Origin: Novosphingobium resinovorum
GTDB lineage: Bacteria > Pseudomonadota > Alphaproteobacteria > Sphingomonadales > Sphingomonadaceae
Length of the DNA stretch: 64,000 nucleotides
Direction: 5' to 3'
Assembly (NCBI RefSeq): GCF_001742225.1
Contig: NZ_CP017076.1
Coordinates: 868,001-932,000, forward strand
Of this stretch, positions 9,198 through 19,490 are shown piece after piece. How positions within the stretch are numbered: position 1 is the stretch's first letter; each line of letters opens with the position of its first letter. The notes under the pieces were generated by a model, which saw only the letters and a program-made list of their open reading frames with translations, did not search any database and had not been told where the DNA came from. Position numbers and translations under genes: made by a program.

Positions 9198-10066
9198 TGA
9201 CCGAAATACGCGTAATCCCGCGAGACCGCGTCGATGTGCTGGGCGAAGGCCTGTTCTGGTCGGTGCGCGACGGTGCGCTGCTGTGGACCGACATCCTCGG
9301 CCAACGCATCAACCGTCTTGTTCCCGCAGAAGAAAGGGCCGAAGAAAGGGTGGAGAGCTGGGAAACCGGCGACGCCACCGGCTGGATCATCGGCCGCGAG
9401 AAGGGCGGGTTCGTTGCGGGCATCGGCACCACCGTCGCCGCCGTCACGCTCGATCCGTTCTCGGTGGAAACGCTGGCGCAGATCGCTGGCGAGCCTGCCG
9501 GAAACCGGGTCAACGATGCCGCCGCCGATGAACAGGGGCGGGTCTGGCTGGGCACGATGCCCTATTCCTGCGACAAGCCGGTGGGCGCCTTCCACCGGCT
9601 TGAAAACGGCATGGTCACCCGCGCCGCGCCGGAGGCCTGCACCATCCCCAACGGCCCGGCGATCGATCCGCAGGGCCGCTTCATGCTCCATACCGACAGC
9701 GCGCTCGGCGTGATCTTCCGTTACGCGTTGGAGCAGGGCGAGTTGGGCGCGCGCGAACCGTTCATCACCTTTCCCGGCGATGAGAGCTGGGGCTCGCCCG
9801 ACGGCATGACCTTCGACGCCGAGGGTCACTTGTGGGTCGCATGCTGGGGCGACGGCGCCGTGCGCCGCTTTGCGCCCGACGGCACGCTGGTTCGCCGCAT
9901 CGCGCTTCCCGCCAGCCAGATCACCAACGTCACGTTCGGCGGCGACCGGCTTGACCGGCTCTACGTCACCAGCGCCGCAGACGGCGTGGACGAGGCACAC
10001 GGCGGGGCGCTGTTCGAACTGGACCCCGGCTGCGCGGGTCTTGCGGCCTGCCTGTATCGTGGTTGA
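9197..10066 (+). CDS. SMP-30/gluconolactonase-type sugar lactonase
   Basis: The 289-residue beta-propeller would hydrolyse the galactono-lactone made by the sugar dehydrogenase to galactonate. Metal-ligand motifs of the family are present: 'LGEGLFW' near the start, 'RVNDAAADEQGRVWLGTM' in the middle and 'SPDGMTFDAEGHLWVACWG' near residue 200. There is no signal peptide, so it acts in the cytoplasm. The ATG overlaps the dehydratase TGA (TGATGA), so translation is coupled. SMP-30 lactonases are broad, and the exact sugar is inferred from the pathway. Confidence 0.88.
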   Translation: MTEIRVIPRDRVDVLGEGLFWSVRDGALLWTDILGQRINRLVPAEERAEERVESWETGDATGWIIGREKGGFVAGIGTTVAAVTLDPFSVETLAQIAGEPAGNRVNDAAADEQGRVWLGTMPYSCDKPVGAFHRLENGMVTRAAPEACTIPNGPAIDPQGRFMLHTDSALGVIFRYALEQGELGAREPFITFPGDESWGSPDGMTFDAEGHLWVACWGDGAVRRFAPDGTLVRRIALPASQITNVTFGGDRLDRLYVTSAADGVDEAHGGALFELDPGCAGLAACLYRG

Positions 10067-10202
10067 GAAGTACCCTGCCCTTGGTTTTGGCCTTGGCCCT
10101 GCCCGCCGGTCGGGGCCGGGACATCCGCCGGTAACGCGGACGAGACGGATTAACCATCCGGCACACTGAACAGGCTCGATCAACGAGTTCAAAGGAGAGA
10201 GA

Positions 10203-11342
10203 ATGCTCAAGGTCATCACCCCCGCCGTTTTGCTGGCAGCGGCCTGCGTTCCGGCAATCACACCCGCGCTGGCCGCCGAAGCCAGGCGAGAAGGCTTCGG
10301 CCGGATGCCTGACGGCGCCGCCGTCGAGGCCGTGACGCTGACCAACGCCAAAGGCATGTCGGTTCGCGTGATGACGCTGGGTGCCTCGATCCAGTCGGTC
10401 ATGGTGCCGGGGCGCGACGGCAAGACCATCGACGTCGCGGTCGGCTACGACAGCCTCGAAGGATACAGCAAGGCGCCGGAGTTCTTCGGCGCCACAGTGG
10501 GCCGCGTCGCCAACCGGATCGCCAAAGGCAGGTTCACGCTGGACGGCAAGGGCTATACGGTTCCCGTCAACAACGGCGTCAATTCGCTGCACGGGGGCAC
10601 CAAGGGCTTCGACAAGGTCATCTGGACCGTGCGCGCCGTGAAGTCCGGCAAGACCGCCAGCGTCACCATGCGCTACGTCAGCCCGGACGGCGACATGGGC
10701 TATCCCGGCACGCTCACCACCGATGCGACTTACAGCCTCGACGAGCAGAACCGGCTGACGATCACGTATACCGCCACCACCGACAAGCCGACCGTGGTGA
10801 ACATTTCCAACCATGCGTACTGGAACCTTGCGGGACCGGGGCGCACGGCGATGGACCACCTGCTGACCATCCCCGCCGATCGCTTCACCCCGACCGACGA
10901 GACCTCGATCCCCCTCGGCGAACATCGCAGCGTCGAGGGCACCGCCTTCGATTTCCGCAAGCCCACCCCCGTCGGCGCCCGCGTGCGCGACGGCAGCGAT
11001 GCGCAGATCGTCTACGGGCGCGGCTACGATCACAACTGGGTCGTCGGCGACGCGGTCACCGCGGACGAACACCTGATGGCGCGCGTGGTGGAACCCACCT
11101 CCGGGCGCGGCTTCGAGCTGTGGTCCAACCAGCCGGGTCTGCAGTTCTATTCGGGCAACTTCATGGACGGGACCATCACCGGCAAGTCCGGGCATATCTA
11201 CCGCGAGGGCGACGTTCTGGTGTTCGAGCCGCAGCTGTTCCCCGACAGTCCGAACCAGCCCCGCTTCCCGTCGATCCGCCTCGCTCCGGGCAAGACCTAC
11301 CGGAACGTCATGACCTACAAGTTCTTCGTCACCCCAGAATAA
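10203..11342 (+). CDS. galM: aldose 1-epimerase (mutarotase), exported
   Basis: The enzyme interconverts alpha and beta anomers of galactose or related aldoses. The 379-residue protein has a signal peptide (about 1-25, 'VPAITPALAA') and the GalM motifs 'NNGVNSLHGG', 'NHAYWNLAG' (catalytic His), 'GYDHNWV' and 'FEPQLFPDSPNQ' (catalytic Glu). AAAGGAGAGA precedes the ATG at good spacing. Export suggests it works on sugars freed in the periplasm before the symporter takes them up. It follows the lactonase by 136 bp and is probably in the same transcript. Confidence 0.9.
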   Translation: MLKVITPAVLLAAACVPAITPALAAEARREGFGRMPDGAAVEAVTLTNAKGMSVRVMTLGASIQSVMVPGRDGKTIDVAVGYDSLEGYSKAPEFFGATVGRVANRIAKGRFTLDGKGYTVPVNNGVNSLHGGTKGFDKVIWTVRAVKSGKTASVTMRYVSPDGDMGYPGTLTTDATYSLDEQNRLTITYTATTDKPTVVNISNHAYWNLAGPGRTAMDHLLTIPADRFTPTDETSIPLGEHRSVEGTAFDFRKPTPVGARVRDGSDAQIVYGRGYDHNWVVGDAVTADEHLMARVVEPTSGRGFELWSNQPGLQFYSGNFMDGTITGKSGHIYREGDVLVFEPQLFPDSPNQPRFPSIRLAPGKTYRNVMTYKFFVTPE

Positions 11343-11355
11343 CAGAGGATCCCTC

Positions 11356-12504
11356 ATGAAAGCATTCGCAACCTGCCTGCTGGCGACCGCTGCCGCGCTG
11401 ATCGCCCAGGCACCCTTCCCATCCGCCGAAGCCCGCCCGCAGTGGACGCCCGCGCAGGCGAAGACATGGTACGCAAAGCAGCCTTGGCTGGTCGGCTCGA
11501 ACTTCGCGCCGGCCACCGCGATCAACCAGCTGGAGATGTGGCAGGAAGCCACCTGGGATCCCCGGCGCATCGACTACGAACTGGGGCTGGCCGAAGGCAT
11601 CGGCATGAACACCATGCGCGTGTTCCTGCACGACCAGCTGTGGCAGCAGGATCCCGAAGGCTTCAAGAAGCGCATCGATGCGTTTCTGGCGATCGCCGCG
11701 AAGCACCGGATCAAGCCGCTGTTCGTGCTGTTCGACAGCTGCTGGGATCCGAAGCCGGTGCTCGGCCCGCAGCATCCGCCGATTCCCGGCGTGCACAATT
11801 CCGGCTGGGTGCAGGCCCCCGGCCTGCCCGCCATGCGCGACCCGTCGCAGGAGCCGCGTTTCAAGGCCTACGTCCAGGGTGTCATCGGCGCGTTCGGCAA
11901 GGACGACCGCGTCCTGGGCTGGGACTTGTGGAACGAGCCGGACAACGGCGCCGACCAGTACAAGGACCAGGACGGCAAGCAGGAGCTGGTGCTCGCGCTG
12001 CTCACCAAGGTCTATGGCTGGGCGCGCGAGGTCGATCCGGCGCAGCCCCTCACCTCGGGCGTGTGGCAGCATGACGACTGGAAGAGGCCGGGCGCGCTGA
12101 CCCCGATGGAACAGCTGCAGCTGACGCAATCGGACGTGATCTCGTTCCACGACTACAACTGGCCGGAAAAGTTCCAGGACCGGGTGAACCAGCTCAAGGT
12201 CTATGGCCGCCCGATCCTTTGCACCGAATACATGGCGCGCGGCAACGGTTCGACGTTCGACGGGTCGCTGCCGATCGGCAAGCGCGAGAACGTGGCGATG
12301 ATGAACTGGGGCTTCGTCGACGGCAGGACGCAGACCCGCCTGCCCTGGGATTCGTGGAAGAAGCCCTACACCATGGAAGAGCCGACCATCTGGTTCCATG
12401 AAGTGTTCCACACGGACGGAACGCCTTATCGCCAGGCCGAAGTGGATCTGATCCGCCGCTTGTCCGCCGCGCCGAAGGGCGTGGTGCCGACGTCCAGGAA
12501 GTAA
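11356..12504 (+). CDS. secreted GH5-like (clan A) glycoside hydrolase
   Basis: The protein has 382 residues with a signal peptide (about 1-26, ending 'FPSAEA') and a TIM-barrel glycosidase fold. The proposed acid/base is Glu194 in 'WDLWNEPDN' and the proposed nucleophile is Glu291 in 'ILCTEYMARG'. Both sit where clan-A retaining enzymes carry them. Proteins of this kind are often labelled cellulase-like or 1,4-beta-xylanase, but the substrate is not visible from sequence. Its place in a galactose locus suggests a beta-linked galactan or arabinogalactan side chain. It starts 14 bp after galM with an AGAGGA ribosome-binding site, so it is in the same operon. Confidence 0.8.
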   Translation: MKAFATCLLATAAALIAQAPFPSAEARPQWTPAQAKTWYAKQPWLVGSNFAPATAINQLEMWQEATWDPRRIDYELGLAEGIGMNTMRVFLHDQLWQQDPEGFKKRIDAFLAIAAKHRIKPLFVLFDSCWDPKPVLGPQHPPIPGVHNSGWVQAPGLPAMRDPSQEPRFKAYVQGVIGAFGKDDRVLGWDLWNEPDNGADQYKDQDGKQELVLALLTKVYGWAREVDPAQPLTSGVWQHDDWKRPGALTPMEQLQLTQSDVISFHDYNWPEKFQDRVNQLKVYGRPILCTEYMARGNGSTFDGSLPIGKRENVAMMNWGFVDGRTQTRLPWDSWKKPYTMEEPTIWFHEVFHTDGTPYRQAEVDLIRRLSAAPKGVVPTSRK

Positions 12505-12543
12505 CGCGGGACAACTGTCCTGACGGTCCGAAAAGAGGGCGGC

Positions 12544-13065
12544 ATGCGTAACCCGACGTACCTTGCCGCCCTTTGCACCGCAGCGCTGCGGCAGGCGCGC
12601 TCATGGCTGTCGCTCGTGTCCGTGCTCGACCGCTTCTGGCGCGATTTGGCGAGCGTGCCGAACGTCACGCACGTCATCCTGCTGGAGGGCATCAACGATA
12701 TCAGTGCAGGCAGCGACGAGGGGCCGGGCGCGGTCAAACCGGACGACCTGATCCACGGCTATCGCCAGTTCGTCGCCCGTGCCCATGCGCTGGGCATCAA
12801 GGTGATCGGCGGCACGATGACCCCGGCGCTGCGCGCGGGCTACATGTCGCCGATGAAGGAGCAGACCCGCATGGCGGTGAACGCGGCGATCCGCAACGAC
12901 CGGATATTCGACGGCGTCGTCGATTTCGAGGCGGCGGTGCGCAATCCGGCGATGCCGGCGGAGCTGCGCCCCGAGTTCGACCCCGGCGACCACCTCCATC
13001 CCAACGATGCCGGCCTGCGCGCCACGGGCGACGCGGTGAACCTCACGCTGCTGACGCCGCGCTGA
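12544..13065 (+). pseudogene. SGNH/GDSL-type hydrolase with internal deletion
   Basis: The 173-residue frame keeps the second half of an SGNH esterase. Block III is seen as 'LLEGINDIS', and block V as 'DHLHPNDAG' with the catalytic Asp and His. The block I GDS nucleophile region and the whole first half are absent. The N-terminus looks like the start of a signal peptide ('MRNPTYLAALCTAAL') joined directly to 'SVLDRFWRDLASVPNVTHV', so an internal deletion probably removed some 200 residues. Without the serine it cannot be an active esterase. Family members often de-acetylate plant polysaccharides, which would fit the locus. Confidence 0.7.
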
Positions 13066-13071
13066 AGCGAC

Positions 13072-13110
13072 GGGGCCTGCCCCTTCCCTTGCAAGGAAGG
13101 GGCAGGCCCC
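13072..13110. terminator. bidirectional terminator between convergent operons
   Basis: Perfect 16-bp arms (GGGGCCTGCCCCTTCC and its complement) flank a 7-nt loop. The hairpin sits between the SGNH remnant (+) and the GH43 gene (-), ending 3 bp before the latter's stop codon, where it could end transcription from both sides. Confidence 0.8.
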
Positions 13111-13113
13111 GGC

Positions 13114-14144
13114 TCAGGGCTGCGGGGCCGGTACGGGGTCGCCCGCGCGCGAAGGCACCGGGAACACCGGCATGCCCTGCGCGGTCCACTCCATGCGCTG
13201 GACGCGCGGCGAGCGGGCTGCGGTGCATTTCTGGTCGGCGCCGGTGTTGGCGTGATAGACGATCCAGGTCCGGCGGCCGCCGTCGGTTGTGAAGAAGCCG
13301 TTGTGCCCGGTCGCGTAGACGTCGTTCTGCGGCGCCTTGGCCAGTACGGGCCTGGGGGACTTGGTCCAGCTTTCCGGCTTCAGCGGATCGCTGCCCGGCG
13401 CGGCGTGGAGCAGGCCCAGCGCATAGTCGTCCGACCAGCAGGCGCTGGCCGAATACGTGAGGAACAGGTCTCCGTTCGGTCCCGCAAGGAACTCCGGTCC
13501 TTCAAGGATCTGGCGGCCGCCCTGGCGCTCGAACGGCTGGTCCGGCCGGGCGATCACGGTCTCGCCGGGGCCTAGCGTCCAGGGATTGGTCATCGGCGCG
13601 ATGGCGAGCACGCTGTCGGGGCCGTCATAGGCGGAATAGATGAAGTAGCGCCTGCCGCCGGTCTCGAACACGGTGCCGTCGATGCCGGTCATGCCGGTGA
13701 CGACGCGGCCCCGGTCGATCCATTCGCCCTTGAGCGGATCCGCGCTAGCGTTCTCCAGCACGAAGATGCCGCGATGCGCGTCATCGTCGTGTCCCGCAGC
13801 GGCGGCGGTATAGTAGACGTACCACTTTCCATCGAACCGGTGCAGTTCGGGCGCCCAGATCGAGATCGCGTTGGGACCGCTGGCGGGCGGGGTCCAGATG
13901 ACATGCTCGGGCGCATCGGCCAGCTTCGCGAGGTCGTCGGTGCGGCGGATGGCCAGGCGGTCGCCCTTCGTCCCCATGAAATAGAAGGTGCCGCCGTCAT
14001 GGACGATCCACGGATCGGGGCCGCTCGCCAGCAGCGGGTTGGTCAAGGTGGCGGCGGCAGTCTTGCCCGACGTACCCGTCGCGGCGCAGCCGCCGAGCGC
14101 CAGCGCCGCGAGCGAGATGGCTCCAAGCGCACCGGTCGCGCGGA

Positions 14145-14148
<4 letters not shown>
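13114..14148 (-). CDS. GH43-family glycosidase lipoprotein (arabinofuranosidase/galactosidase type)
   Basis: The protein has 344 residues with a lipobox ('LALGGC', Cys21), so it is probably anchored in the cell envelope. The GH43 five-bladed propeller triad is visible: Asp in 'SGPDPWIV' (base), Asp in 'GIDGTVFE' (pKa modulator) and Glu in 'ILEGPEFL' (acid). 'SIWAPELHRFDGKWYVYY' is also typical. The family removes alpha-L-arabinofuranose, beta-xylose or galactose from polysaccharides. The ATG overlaps the aldolase stop by 4 bp (ATGA), so it is the last gene of the symporter-kinase-aldolase operon. The exact specificity is unknown. Confidence 0.88.
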
Positions 14149-14776
<628 letters not shown>

Positions 14777-14780
<4 letters not shown>

Positions 14781-15646
14781 GACATGAGGTTCCTGATGCG
14801 GGTGATGCCGGCAACGAACGAGGCATGGCTGTCGACGACGACGGCCTGCCCCCCGGCAATGGTGATGGCGGCGGTATAGAGCCGCGCGAGAAGCCCGTCG
14901 GCCAGCAGGTGCACGACCTGACCGGGGCGGGTGATGCGGGCGCGGCAATCGCTGCCGATGAGAAGGCCGCTGACGCAGGCCGCCGCCGCGCCGGGAGGGC
15001 GCCTGCCCAGCACCGAGGCGGCCCGGACTTCGAACAGGGCCGAAAGCAGATCGGCATCGGCGCAGGCTTCCACCCCTTCGCGGAACGCGGCGTCGGCATC
15101 CACTTCGCCGGTCATCTCGGCGCCGATCAGGGCACGGGCCTTGAGCAGCGCGAACATCTCGCCGGTCATGGCGGTGGTGAAGTCGGCTATGGCGCCGTCC
15201 TTCATGACCGCCCACTTGTTATGGGTTCCGGGCTGGCACAGCAGCGCGTCTGCTGGCGCGAGACCGGCAGCGACGGCGCCGAGCAGTTGCACTTCCTCGC
15301 CGCGCATCACGTCGGCGCGGGTCGGGGCATCGACGCAGACGCCGGGAACGATGGCGACGTCGTCGTCGAGGCGCGCCATGGCGGCGGCAACGGCCTCGAT
15401 CGTGGCGGCGCAGGGGACATAGCCTGCATCGTGCCAGCCCCGGTTGGACCCGACCATCCCGGCCATCACCACCGGCAGCTGGCCCAGACGCGCGCGAAGC
15501 CCGGCCACTTCGGCGGCAAATCCGCCTGCCGGGACCGCGAGGATGCCCATGTCGTCGCGCTCGGTGGCGGCAACGCGGGCATCCTCGATCCGGTAGGCGC
15601 GGCGGTTGGTCGTGCCCCAGTCGACGGCGATGAAGGGCGCGCTCAC
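14777..15646 (-). CDS. dgoK: 2-dehydro-3-deoxygalactonokinase
   Basis: The enzyme phosphorylates 2-keto-3-deoxygalactonate at C6 with ATP, which feeds the aldolase encoded next. The 289-residue protein shows the family start 'IAVDWGTTNRRAYRI', then 'VVMAGMVGSNRGW', 'RGEEVQLLGA', 'LCQPGTHNKWAV' and 'TGEMFALLK'. The start is a GTG overlapping the symporter stop (GTGA at 15643-15646); no ATG fits upstream. Its presence points to a C6 acid pathway and argues against an arabinose or xylose one. Confidence 0.93.
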
Positions 15647-17229
15647 CAGAACACCGCGTAAAGAACGCAAAGCACCAGAACCACGGCGATCGCTCCTGCA
15701 TTGAACCCGGTAGAGGTGGCATAGCGGACGTCGCCGGTCGAGATGGTGTCCTTGTCCGGTCGGCCCGGCGTCAGCAGCGAGACGACCACCGCCAGCGCCA
15801 GCGCGGCCAGGAAGACGATTCCCATGCGGTCCATGAACGGCACCGCAGGCGCCCAGGCCTTGAACCCCCACGACAGCAGCACCGAGGCGACCGCCGCGCT
15901 GATCGCGCCCGGTTCGTTGGCGCGGCGCCAGAACAGGCCGAGCAGGAAGATCACGGTGATGCCCGGGGTGAAGAAGCCGGTGAACTCCTGGATGAACTGG
16001 AACGCCTGCTCGCTCGATCCCAACAGCGGGCGTGCGGTCAGGATGGCGACCACGATCGCCACGACCGCGACGATCCGGCCCACGCGGACCAGCTTGCGAT
16101 CTGCGGCGACGGCGTCGTCCCCGGCCGGCCGGCCCTTGAACTTGGCCCAGACGTCGAGCGTGAAGATCGTCGCGATCGAATTGATCTTGGATGCGGTCGA
16201 CGCGATGATCGCCGCCACCAGCGCCGCGAAGACAAGGCCCAGCAGACCCGGAGGCAACAGGCCCATCATCGTCGGATACGCCTCGTCCGGCTTGCCGAGA
16301 TCGGGCGCGAGGATGACGGCGGCGATGCCCGGCAGCACGATGATGATCGGCATGATCAGCTTGATGAAGGCGGCGAACAGCATGCCGCGCTGGGCCTCGT
16401 CGATCGACTTGGCCGCCAGCGCGCGCTGGATGATATACTGGTTGAAGCCCCAGTAGCTGAGGTTCGCGATCCACATGCCGCCGATCAGCACCGAAATGCC
16501 CGGCAGGTCCATGTAGTGCGGGTCACCCTTTGCAAGGATCATGTGGAAATGCCCCGGCGCGGCGTCGACCAGGCGCGAAAACCCGGCGATCACTCCGGCC
16601 TCGCCGCCGATCTTGCCCAGGGTCAGGAAGGCAATGATCAGCCCGCCCATGACCAGCAGCGTGACCTGCACGATATCGGTGAGCGCCACGGCCTTCAGCC
16701 CGCCGCGCAGCTGGTAGAGCAGCGCGAAGACGCCCAGCACCACGAGCGCGACGTCCTGATTTACGCCCGCCACCTGCGTCACCGCGATCGAGCCGAGCCA
16801 GATGATGCTGGTGAGGTTCACGAAAACGTAGAGCACCAGCCAGAACACCGCCATCAGCGTGCGGATGCCGCTGCCGTAGCGGCGCTCCAGGAACTGCGGC
16901 ATCGTGTAGATCTCGTTGCGCAGGAAGATCGGCAGGAAGAACTTGCCCACGATCAGCAGCGTGGCCGCCGCCATCCACTCGTACGATGCGATGGCAAGAC
17001 CGATCGCGTAGCCCGACCCGGACATGCCGACGATCTGTTCGGCCGAAATGTTCGCAGCGATCAGCGAAGCGCCGATGGCCCACCAGGGCAGGTTCTTCGA
17101 GGCGAGGAAATAGTCGGCGGATCCCTTCGGCCCGGCACCCGGCTTGTCCCGGCTTACCCACTGGGCCAGCCCGAATATGCCGATCGCGTAAATCACGACC
17201 ACTGCGATGTCGATCGTTGCCAGTCCCAT
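15643..17229 (-). CDS. sodium/sugar symporter of the SSS family, vSGLT-like
   Basis: This 528-residue inner-membrane carrier has about 14 hydrophobic segments. It resembles the Vibrio sodium/galactose transporter vSGLT unusually closely in its sugar site: 'ANISAEQIVGMSGSGY' (Gln65), 'IASYEW' (Glu84), 'YWGFNQYIIQR' (Asn and the gating Tyr), 'FAAFIKLIMP' (Lys) and 'QAFQFIQEFTG' (Gln). The matching residues bind galactose in the vSGLT structure. That supports galactose, or a close analogue, as substrate. The gene is first in the dgoK-dgoA-GH43 operon and divergent from the secreted glycosidase at 17444. Confidence 0.93.
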   Translation of the reverse strand: MGLATIDIAVVVIYAIGIFGLAQWVSRDKPGAGPKGSADYFLASKNLPWWAIGASLIAANISAEQIVGMSGSGYAIGLAIASYEWMAAATLLIVGKFFLPIFLRNEIYTMPQFLERRYGSGIRTLMAVFWLVLYVFVNLTSIIWLGSIAVTQVAGVNQDVALVVLGVFALLYQLRGGLKAVALTDIVQVTLLVMGGLIIAFLTLGKIGGEAGVIAGFSRLVDAAPGHFHMILAKGDPHYMDLPGISVLIGGMWIANLSYWGFNQYIIQRALAAKSIDEAQRGMLFAAFIKLIMPIIIVLPGIAAVILAPDLGKPDEAYPTMMGLLPPGLLGLVFAALVAAIIASTASKINSIATIFTLDVWAKFKGRPAGDDAVAADRKLVRVGRIVAVVAIVVAILTARPLLGSSEQAFQFIQEFTGFFTPGITVIFLLGLFWRRANEPGAISAAVASVLLSWGFKAWAPAVPFMDRMGIVFLAALALAVVVSLLTPGRPDKDTISTGDVRYATSTGFNAGAIAVVLVLCVLYAVFW

Positions 17230-17364
17230 CTCGTCTCCCTGCACTATCCTGTGCCGTAATCCCGGGTCGCCCCGCGTGCGATCGCGGACGACGTTGCTCC
17301 GGCGGGGCGATCGTCGAATCGCCCGGCCCGACCTGTCCGTCCCCTCCATAACGTCTAAAACCGT

Positions 17365-17376
17365 ATTTATAAGATG
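17365..17376 (-). promoter_or_regulatory. candidate GntR-type operator, copy 2
   Basis: On the minus strand this reads CATCTTATAAAT, matching 9 of 12 bases of copy 1 (TGTCGTATAAAT). It lies between the symporter operon and the divergent glycosidase. Confidence 0.35.
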
Positions 17377-17443
17377 AATCTTGACAATGGGCTGCAAGCG
17401 CTGCTTTTTGACGGACGAACGTAAGAATATCGGGAGATGGAAT

Positions 17444-18520
17444 TTGGCTCGGGGCAATTCGCGCATCGCCGCAGGCATCGCCGTTGCGGCTATCACGGTT
17501 CTGGCGGCTCAGGCCGCGGCGGCGCAATCGGATCCGGCAAGGCCGGTGCGGGCAGAAGTGGTGCCGGGCGCGCCGGAGACGCCTTATGTCGATCCCGACA
17601 AGGCGTATCTCTTCGCGCACATGACCAAGGAACGTTACGGAGTGCTGTACTACACGGTCAGTCGTGACGGGCTGCACTGGACGCAGATAAACGGCGGCAA
17701 GCCGGTTTCCGAGGACTATCACGGGCACCCGTCGATCGCGCGCGGACCCGACGGACGCTATTACCTTGTCGGCAACCGCAGCGACGAGGACCCCTATATC
17801 CGCTTCTGGGTTTCGGACGACCTTGTCGCCTGGAAGCCCTACGGCACGTACAAGCCCGACGTGCTGCATGTCCCCGGCCTGCCCCACGCAATGCAGCGGA
17901 TCGGCGCGCCCAAGCTGTTCTTCGACAAGCTCTCGGGCCGGTTCCTGCTGACCTGGCATACCGCGACCGTCCCTGGCGTACCCGAAGACCCCGAGCGCTA
18001 CTGGGCCAGCCAGCGCACGCTCTACGCCCTGTCGAGCGACCTCAAGACCTTCGCCAAGGCGCCCAGGCGCCTGTTCGACTGGGACATGGCGACGATCGAC
18101 ACCTTCATCCAGCCCGAGGCGGACGGCAGCGGTTACTGCGCGGTCATCAAGGACGAACGCTATCCCAGCTACAACTGGACGACCGGCAAGACCGTGCGCG
18201 TTTCCTGCGCGAAGGACCTGCTCGGCCCCTATCCGGCGCCCGGCCCCTCGATCAGCCCCAATTTCCGCGAGGCGCCCACCGTCATCCGCGCGCCGGGCGG
18301 GCAGGACTGGCTGATGTATTACGAGCAGTATGCCGGAACCAGCTATGGCCTGTCGAAAGCGCCGCGCCTCACGGGACCATGGTATCAGGTCTCCGGAAAT
18401 TCCGGCGTTCCCGAATGGAACCGCTACGAAATGCCTGACGGCCTGCGCCACGGCTCGATGATCGAGATCAGCAAGGCGCAGTACGACGTGCTGGTGAAAG
18501 CGTACCCGAACCCGCGCTGA
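17444..18520 (+). CDS. secreted GH43-like beta-propeller glycosidase
   Basis: A TTG at 17444 with CGGGAGA 6-7 bp upstream is the best start. It gives a signal peptide ('AAGIAVAAITVLAAQAAAAQ') directly at the N-terminus. A longer in-frame TTG start at 17381 would place charged residues before it. The mature 330-odd residues show propeller repeats typical of clan GH-F/J enzymes ('HPSIARGPDGRYYLVGN', 'FWVSDDLVAWKPY', 'REAPTVIRAPGGQDWLMYY', 'YGLSKAPRLTGPW'). The specificity is not clear; galactosidase or arabinosidase activity would fit. It is transcribed away from the symporter operon and towards the regulator. Confidence 0.78.
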   Translation: MARGNSRIAAGIAVAAITVLAAQAAAAQSDPARPVRAEVVPGAPETPYVDPDKAYLFAHMTKERYGVLYYTVSRDGLHWTQINGGKPVSEDYHGHPSIARGPDGRYYLVGNRSDEDPYIRFWVSDDLVAWKPYGTYKPDVLHVPGLPHAMQRIGAPKLFFDKLSGRFLLTWHTATVPGVPEDPERYWASQRTLYALSSDLKTFAKAPRRLFDWDMATIDTFIQPEADGSGYCAVIKDERYPSYNWTTGKTVRVSCAKDLLGPYPAPGPSISPNFREAPTVIRAPGGQDWLMYYEQYAGTSYGLSKAPRLTGPWYQVSGNSGVPEWNRYEMPDGLRHGSMIEISKAQYDVLVKAYPNPR

Positions 18521-18580
18521 AACTCTCCCTGAACCGTCGTCTCCGCGTTGGGCGACGGTCCGGGGTCATCGTGCAAACGA

Positions 18581-18594
18581 CTTATCATATTAAA
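18581..18594 (+). promoter_or_regulatory. candidate GntR-type operator, copy 3
   Basis: CTTATCATATTAAA lies about 100 bp upstream of the regulator's GTG. It resembles copies 1 and 4, which suggests autoregulation. Confidence 0.35.
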
Positions 18595-18690
18595 GGACCT
18601 TGTCTCGCCGTGTAGGTTCACTACGGTAATGGAGCGACAGGACAGGACCGGTCCGCGCGCGCGGACGACGGCAGGTACAAGGACTGCTCA

Positions 18691-19428
18691 GTGACAAGCT
18701 TCCCCCATCTCATCGTCGATGAGCCAGCGGCACAGTTGGGCCGCAATTTGACTTACGGCCTCCTCGACAGCATAGGCCGCGCCATCGTCACGGGCCAGTT
18801 CGAGAACAAAGTCTTTCCCACCGAAGCCGAACTGGCCAAGCAGCACGGCGTCAGCCGCTCCGTCACGCGCGAAGCGGTCAAGATGTTGAGCGCCAAGGGG
18901 CTTCTCAGCGCCCGCCCGCGTCAGGGCACGACCGTCCAGCCGACGTCTTCATGGAACCTGTTCGACACCGACGTCCTGCGCTGGATGCTCGAGCGCCAGC
19001 TCTCGGTCGACCTGCTACGGCAGTTCAACGAACTGCGCGTCTCGGTAGAACCCGAAGGTGCGGCCCTTGCAGCGCAAGTCGCCGGAGATGATGATATCGC
19101 CCGGATCGACGCGGGCCTCGTACGGATGCGCGCGGCCGAAAGCGGGCTGGACGATCCGTTGGAAGCCGACATCGCCTTCCATGTCGCAATCCTGCGCGCG
19201 TCCAAGAATCCGTTCTATATCCAGTTGCGCGATGTGGTCAGCACCGCGCTGCGCACTTCGATCCGGTTCACTAACCGCATCAAAGGCCGGACCGCCGACG
19301 TCAACGAACACGCCAAGGTGCTCGACGCGATCGTCGCGCGTGACCCAGACGCGGCGCGGATCGCCATGCGCAGGATCATCGGCGATGTGCTCGGCCTGAT
19401 CGAAGAACGCCAGCATCAGGCCGACTGA
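18691..19428 (+). CDS. GntR-family transcriptional regulator, FadR/FCD subgroup
   Basis: The 245-residue protein has an N-terminal winged helix (about 25-85: 'FPTEAELAKQHGVSRSVTREAVKML', then the wing 'SARPRQGTTVQP'). A C-terminal all-helical FCD ligand domain follows, with candidate metal-binding residues in 'DIAFHVAIL' and 'NEHAKVLDAI'. Family members of this type usually repress sugar-acid pathways and release DNA on binding a pathway acid. Here the expected effector is galactonate or 2-keto-3-deoxygalactonate. The GTG start gives the full DNA-binding domain. It is the only regulator in the locus. Confidence 0.9.
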   Translation: MTSFPHLIVDEPAAQLGRNLTYGLLDSIGRAIVTGQFENKVFPTEAELAKQHGVSRSVTREAVKMLSAKGLLSARPRQGTTVQPTSSWNLFDTDVLRWMLERQLSVDLLRQFNELRVSVEPEGAALAAQVAGDDDIARIDAGLVRMRAAESGLDDPLEADIAFHVAILRASKNPFYIQLRDVVSTALRTSIRFTNRIKGRTADVNEHAKVLDAIVARDPDAARIAMRRIIGDVLGLIEERQHQAD

Positions 19429-19490
19429 AATTCAGGCTAACTCAGTGCCCTGAGCAGATCTGACCGCCTGACCGCTGCCGGCCCCATATA

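Noticed and set aside
8774..11570. Long minus-strand frames across the lactonase, mutarotase and glycosidase genes
   Set aside because: They lie opposite well-supported genes, have no ribosome-binding sites or motifs, and show the repetitive Arg/Asp/Gly pattern of reverse reading.
16523..18451. 642-residue minus-strand frame across the symporter start and glycosidase
   Set aside because: It crosses a divergent promoter region and two real genes in other frames, and no protein family is visible.
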